Under the pieces are notes generated by a model that was not told where the DNA came from, searched no databases, and saw only the letters and a list, made by a program, of their open reading frames with translations. This document shows positions 60,384 to 64,000 of a stretch of DNA of 64,000 nt, one piece after another. The first letter of the stretch is position 1. Each line of letters starts with the position of its first letter. This DNA is from Cunninghamia lanceolata (lineage: Eukaryota; Streptophyta; Pinopsida; Cupressales; Cupressaceae), in assembly GCA_027924645.1 (NCBI GenBank), contig BSBN01001362.1:1208501-1272500 (forward strand). The letters are read 5' to 3'. Position numbers and translations under genes: made by a program.

Positions 60384-61742
60384 ATGTTGTTGAATATTGT
60401 TTAATTTCAATAATGCAGTTATGTTATCCCTAGAGATGTTAGTTTAACTTGTTGTTATCAAATTATGTTATGTTTTGTTAACATTACTTCTTTTGAAAAA
60501 AAATTCTGCCTTTTTATTGCTTTAGTTGAACTTATCTCTAGGGTTGCATGGCGGGGTATTACATCACCACATGTTAGTTAACATAAATGTTATATCACAA
60601 ACCTAAAAACTCACTGCATTTCACCATAATGTATTCTACAGACAAAATCCTCCTACAAAGATTCTCTACATGTGAAAATCACCCAAGTCCCAACACATTA
60701 TTTCATGGGGACTATGTTATTTGTATAGCAATGTCTATCCACACCTAGTGAGATGTAGGACATAAATCAAGTACCTTATACTAGCACTATTGGGAGCTTG
60801 ATGCATGTTAACTAATTACACCCACCACAACATAGCCCTCCACACCACCATATATAGTTTCATCACCCATGCCCACTTCAATTGATTTAGGTCCCTCCTT
60901 GTGTTCCCATCCCAATCAAAATCCAAGGAGAGAAAACAAACCCCTCTGAAGACTTTAGTTCTTTTCTTGGCACGTTGCACACCATTTCTACATTGGATGG
61001 GCATAGTGAAGTCAATGGCCACTTTAAGGTGGCCCTTATTATGGATAACCCACAAACCTTCAAGCACCTTCCTTACATCAACACAATAATCCATCAACAC
61101 CTTTAATTCATTTTCAATTTTACCATTGTTCTCTCATCCTCTGCCTCATCATTCAATGAAATATTCCCCTCTTTCCTCCACTACTTGAGTTCCCTCCATT
61201 TGCAATTGAGAATGTGAAAATCCCTCATAATGATCTAGTAGAAGAATTTTTAATAGCCATAGTCTCTACTCAACTAAGGGCATAGTAAAATCTAGCTTCT
61301 CTAAAAACTCCTTTAAAATGGTAGCTTTTGACCTAGGTGTTCTCGTTATGGCTAGACCGTCCTCACCTAAAAATATCTTAATGAAGCCTAAAGCAGCTAG
61401 GTCAAAGCATGAAAAAATAGTAGACAACCTACTATTTGTGACCAAACCCTTCCTAATTAGGTCTCTAGCTCTCCTAGACTTAAACTTTGGTGACATTAGT
61501 AATTACACCTATTACATTCTCACAATGTGCATCTCAAACACTTACAAGAATCAAATGGCAAACACCAATATTTAAAAAAGAAAGTGAAAGTGAACCACTT
61601 CGGGTACATTAATAATGCACTTGACATCATATGTATTGCTTAAGATCTTCCTAGTGGATCACAATTAAGAACATTACTAGAGAAAATTCTCACAAGTACC
61701 GAGACTACAAAAATCATTTCCCTTGCATCCTTATAACAACCA
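60384..61742 (-). pseudogene. Decayed coding-like region, minus strand, unknown family
   Basis: Minus-strand frames 61,496-61,266 and 61,100-60,816 are in the same register and separated by a handful of stops. The second reads VLEGLWVIHNKGHLKVAIDF, followed by a basic segment. The first is SPKFKSRRARDLIRKGLV and onward. Neither has a domain I recognise. A decayed retrotransposon ORF is the most likely explanation. Confidence 0.3.
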
Positions 61743-62450
61743 TGTAGTGCCCCTCCATTCTCATCTTGGATGAGTAGGTGGTTAGGTTAAAGAGCATGAA
61801 GAGGAAGGTAAGATACTTAGAATACTTAGGGTATGATAGACATGTTGATGGTAGGCTTACTGTTATGATGTAGTTGATGACACTCATTGATATTTATTAT
61901 GATGACACTATTGACACTTTATGATTAGTACATTATGCTTATGTTGTGATCAGTTATAGGTTAATTAATTATGTAGATTAGTTTTACTACGTGATTAATG
62001 CAATTATTTGTCTGTGTTATCTGGTTATTTATTTACTAATGAATTTATTTAATGTGGATACTTGTGATGTGTTTTGTGAAGGGACAGTGTAGTATTACTC
62101 ATAATGAGTACCGTACTACGCTGCGATTCCCTATCACTATGTGCATGCTTGGATGATTATATGTATGTTTTTGACACTTTTGTTTGCTGCAGGTTGCAGG
62201 TACCAGGCATCGACTCCACCTGAATTGGCAAGTCTGAGCGTGCCTTCATACCAATGGAAGTTGTTGAATGGAGATAACATATGGTCCCCTAGCCTAGCCA
62301 TCATCCTTGAAGAGGATAAGTATCCAGTTGTGTACCTTGTTAGTGTTGTCAGTTTGGTCATGATAGTCAGTCATTGTTGTGGTGGTCTTGCTTTCCGATC
62401 TTGCATAGTAGTCAGGTATGGTTTGACAGTTGGGTTATTTTGTTGGTATT
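61743..62450 (+). repeat. LTR (5' part), same family as 37,604
   Basis: Starts TGTAGTGCCCCTCC and is homologous to 37,604-38,300 over about 700 bp. The similarity weakens afterwards. The 113-codon frame at 62,141-62,482 sits in the conserved part of the LTR and is probably fortuitous. Confidence 0.65.
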
Positions 62451-63093
62451 GTTTTGGTTATTGTTGCCTTAAAATAAAATAATTAGCTATGAAGCATTTT
62501 TGCTAAATAAATAAATGTCCTTATGTAAATTTAGTTTATGAAAAATATATTATTCTAGAAGTTAAGTTAATAAATAATAATAATAATAATAATAATAGTA
62601 ATAAATGTAATTGCAACTAGAGATAAATAAATAAATAATATTTATGTGTTGCCATAAAATATATTTATCTTGGTCTAGTTGTAAAATGTCAAAAATAACA
62701 AACTGTAAGATATTGTTCATGCAAGAGTTATTGCCTCTGGTGGGGTGAATCTTCTAGAAGATTTTAGGGGATTTCTTTCTCTAATAATAGGGAGTTTTTG
62801 GGCTGTATTTATGGGGAGATTTCTCTCTCTTAATAATCTTTAGTAGATGGAATTTTTGGGGAGACTGGTTTGCGGCTGTAGTAGTTGAACCCGGCATCGA
62901 ATCTTCAGCCTAGTCAAGCAAGCGAAATCAGGTTCCTTTGGTTCTAATTTCTGTCTCATTTTTTCGATTGAAGCCAATGTTTGATTTATGATTTTTCTTG
63001 TTGATTGTAATTTTCTTGAGAGATTAGAATCCTTATTATTAGATCCAATTGTGCATGCTTGTATCATTGCATTTCTAGGAATCACCAATTGAA
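62451..63093 (+). other. LTR continuation with (AAT)n microsatellite
   Basis: (AAT)n lies at about 62,572-62,605. GGGGAGA words near 62,815 and 62,860 echo those at 38,700 in the related LTR. No gene is supported. Confidence 0.45.
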
Positions 63094-63560
63094 GTGACTG
63101 TCTATCTATCAGTCATTTCATCTCTGTTTTAGCAGTCTATTACGTTATGCATAACTTTATTTTTACAAATTGGGTTCCTCTAAATGTTTGATAAGAGGTG
63201 CACGACCTAGTTATCTAAATTATATCCAAAAATCATCCATACTTAGTTTGTCATTTTGGAGATATGAATGTTTTGTGACTGTCTACCTCAGCCATTTCAT
63301 CTCTATTTTAGTAGTCTGTTGTGTTAGCCATAACTTTAGTGTTACGAACTGGGTTTCTCTACATTTTTTATATATAGTGCATGACCTCATTATCTAAAGT
63401 ATATCCAAAAATCGTTCGTACCTAGTTTGTCTTTTTCGAGATATGAATATTTTGTGACTATCTACCTCTCACCCATTTCGTCTATGTTAAAATAGTTAGT
63501 TGCGTCACCAATAACTCTATATTTTCAAATTGGGTTTCTCTAAGATTTTTCAACAAATTC
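63094..63560 (+). repeat. ~180-bp tandem repeat, about 2.6 copies
   Basis: Units start GTGACTGTCTAYCT at 63,094, 63,275 and 63,454 (181 and 179 bp). Shared blocks include ATATCCAAAAATC, CTTAGTTTGTC and GAGATATGAATRTTTTGTGA. Confidence 0.9.
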
Positions 63561-64000
63561 ATTTTGTGCATATCCTATGATCATTTCTTTCCATCATATG
63601 ACTCTCTTTGAGGTATTCCATCAATCAGTCTGCATGCTTTGTCTATGCTTTCACATTTTACATTATTGGTAGCTTCTAAAGTCTTATCAACAAATTTATT
63701 TTGTGATAATCCTATCTTATGCATGTGGTTAAAAGTGTGGTAGATTAGATGAAGATGTTAGATCTATAGGAATGTTTTATTGTTCTGTATTCCTTTCCTC
63801 CCAAGCTAACCTTAGAACAAGGTTCTTTCATTGTAGCTTCGGGTTTTGTATCTTGTAAGATATTTATAATATTATAATATTATAGGCTTTTAGCCTTGCT
63901 TATACAGTTATATTTAAGAGTATTTACAAAATTGTCTAGATTATTAATGAAATCTACATCATTTGTAAATAGTGTAAATAATTGTTGTGCTTAATTTGTA
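63561..64000. other. AT-rich sequence to the window end
   Basis: A short duplication (CAACAAATTYATTTTGTG at about 63,550 and 63,688) is the only structure noted. Confidence 0.5.

Noticed and set aside
61743..62482. 113-codon frame at 62,141 as a gene
   Set aside because: It lies within the LTR region homologous to 37,604, where the corresponding frame is not maintained.

Overview
The window reads as a repeat-dense, intron-tolerant land-plant genome, most likely a seed plant with a very large genome such as a gymnosperm (inference). The support is a plant-type L1 LINE carrying an RNase H domain, LTR retrotransposons with plant primer-binding sites, plant telomere-like TTTAGGG-derived arrays, B3 DNA-binding-domain fragments and long AT-rich intergenic DNA. 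I see no convincingly intact host gene; nearly every recognisable feature is a mobile element or a tandem repeat.

Layout. 1-8097 is most of a large non-autonomous LTR retrotransposon (end of 5' LTR, primer-binding site, one G-patch ORF, no polymerase, complete 3' LTR). 8.1-17.2 kb is a mosaic of decayed LTR elements: a minus-strand LTR, a minus-strand Ty3/gypsy relic with initiator-Met primer site, gag and protease traces, an inserted tRNA-derived SINE with a perfect 16-bp target duplication, and a plus-strand LTR fragment. 17.2-20.05 kb is AT-rich with long (TA)n. 20,071-26,299 is a full-length but inactivated L1 LINE on the minus strand, with a 16-bp target duplication. 26.8-28.15 kb is a degenerate TTAGGG-like array whose strand orientation flips, followed by a 69-bp-arm hairpin and a 36-bp minisatellite. 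29-42 kb is mostly unrecognised AT-rich DNA with minisatellites, a solo LTR (34,747-35,478) and an LTR at 37,604.

The most interesting object is a candidate 18.2-kb DNA transposon at 42,180-60,379. It has 32-bp terminal inverted repeats (29/32 matching) and a 4-bp ATGT duplication, and it encloses two convergent genes. The plus-strand gene (50,435-53,518) encodes a DDE/D-like transposase of about 991 codons with one intron. The minus-strand gene (60,226-58,136) is a seven-exon gene of 478 codons whose exons can be joined at consensus splice sites. Both are killed only by in-frame stops (7 and 3), each one C-to-T change away from a sense codon, with no frameshift. The element also carries CpG-rich palindromes, about 3.4 kb of telomere-like repeats, a four-copy tandem duplication of half a B3 domain, a 358-bp satellite and a module built around AGGCGCC.

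After the transposon, 61,743 to the end is an LTR related to the one at 37,604, followed by a 180-bp tandem repeat. Joint reading: the transposase would act on the terminal repeats, the accessory gene has no known role, and the repeat arrays are cargo or regulatory sequence of unknown purpose. Family names beyond superfamily level are not assigned where the sequence does not show them.
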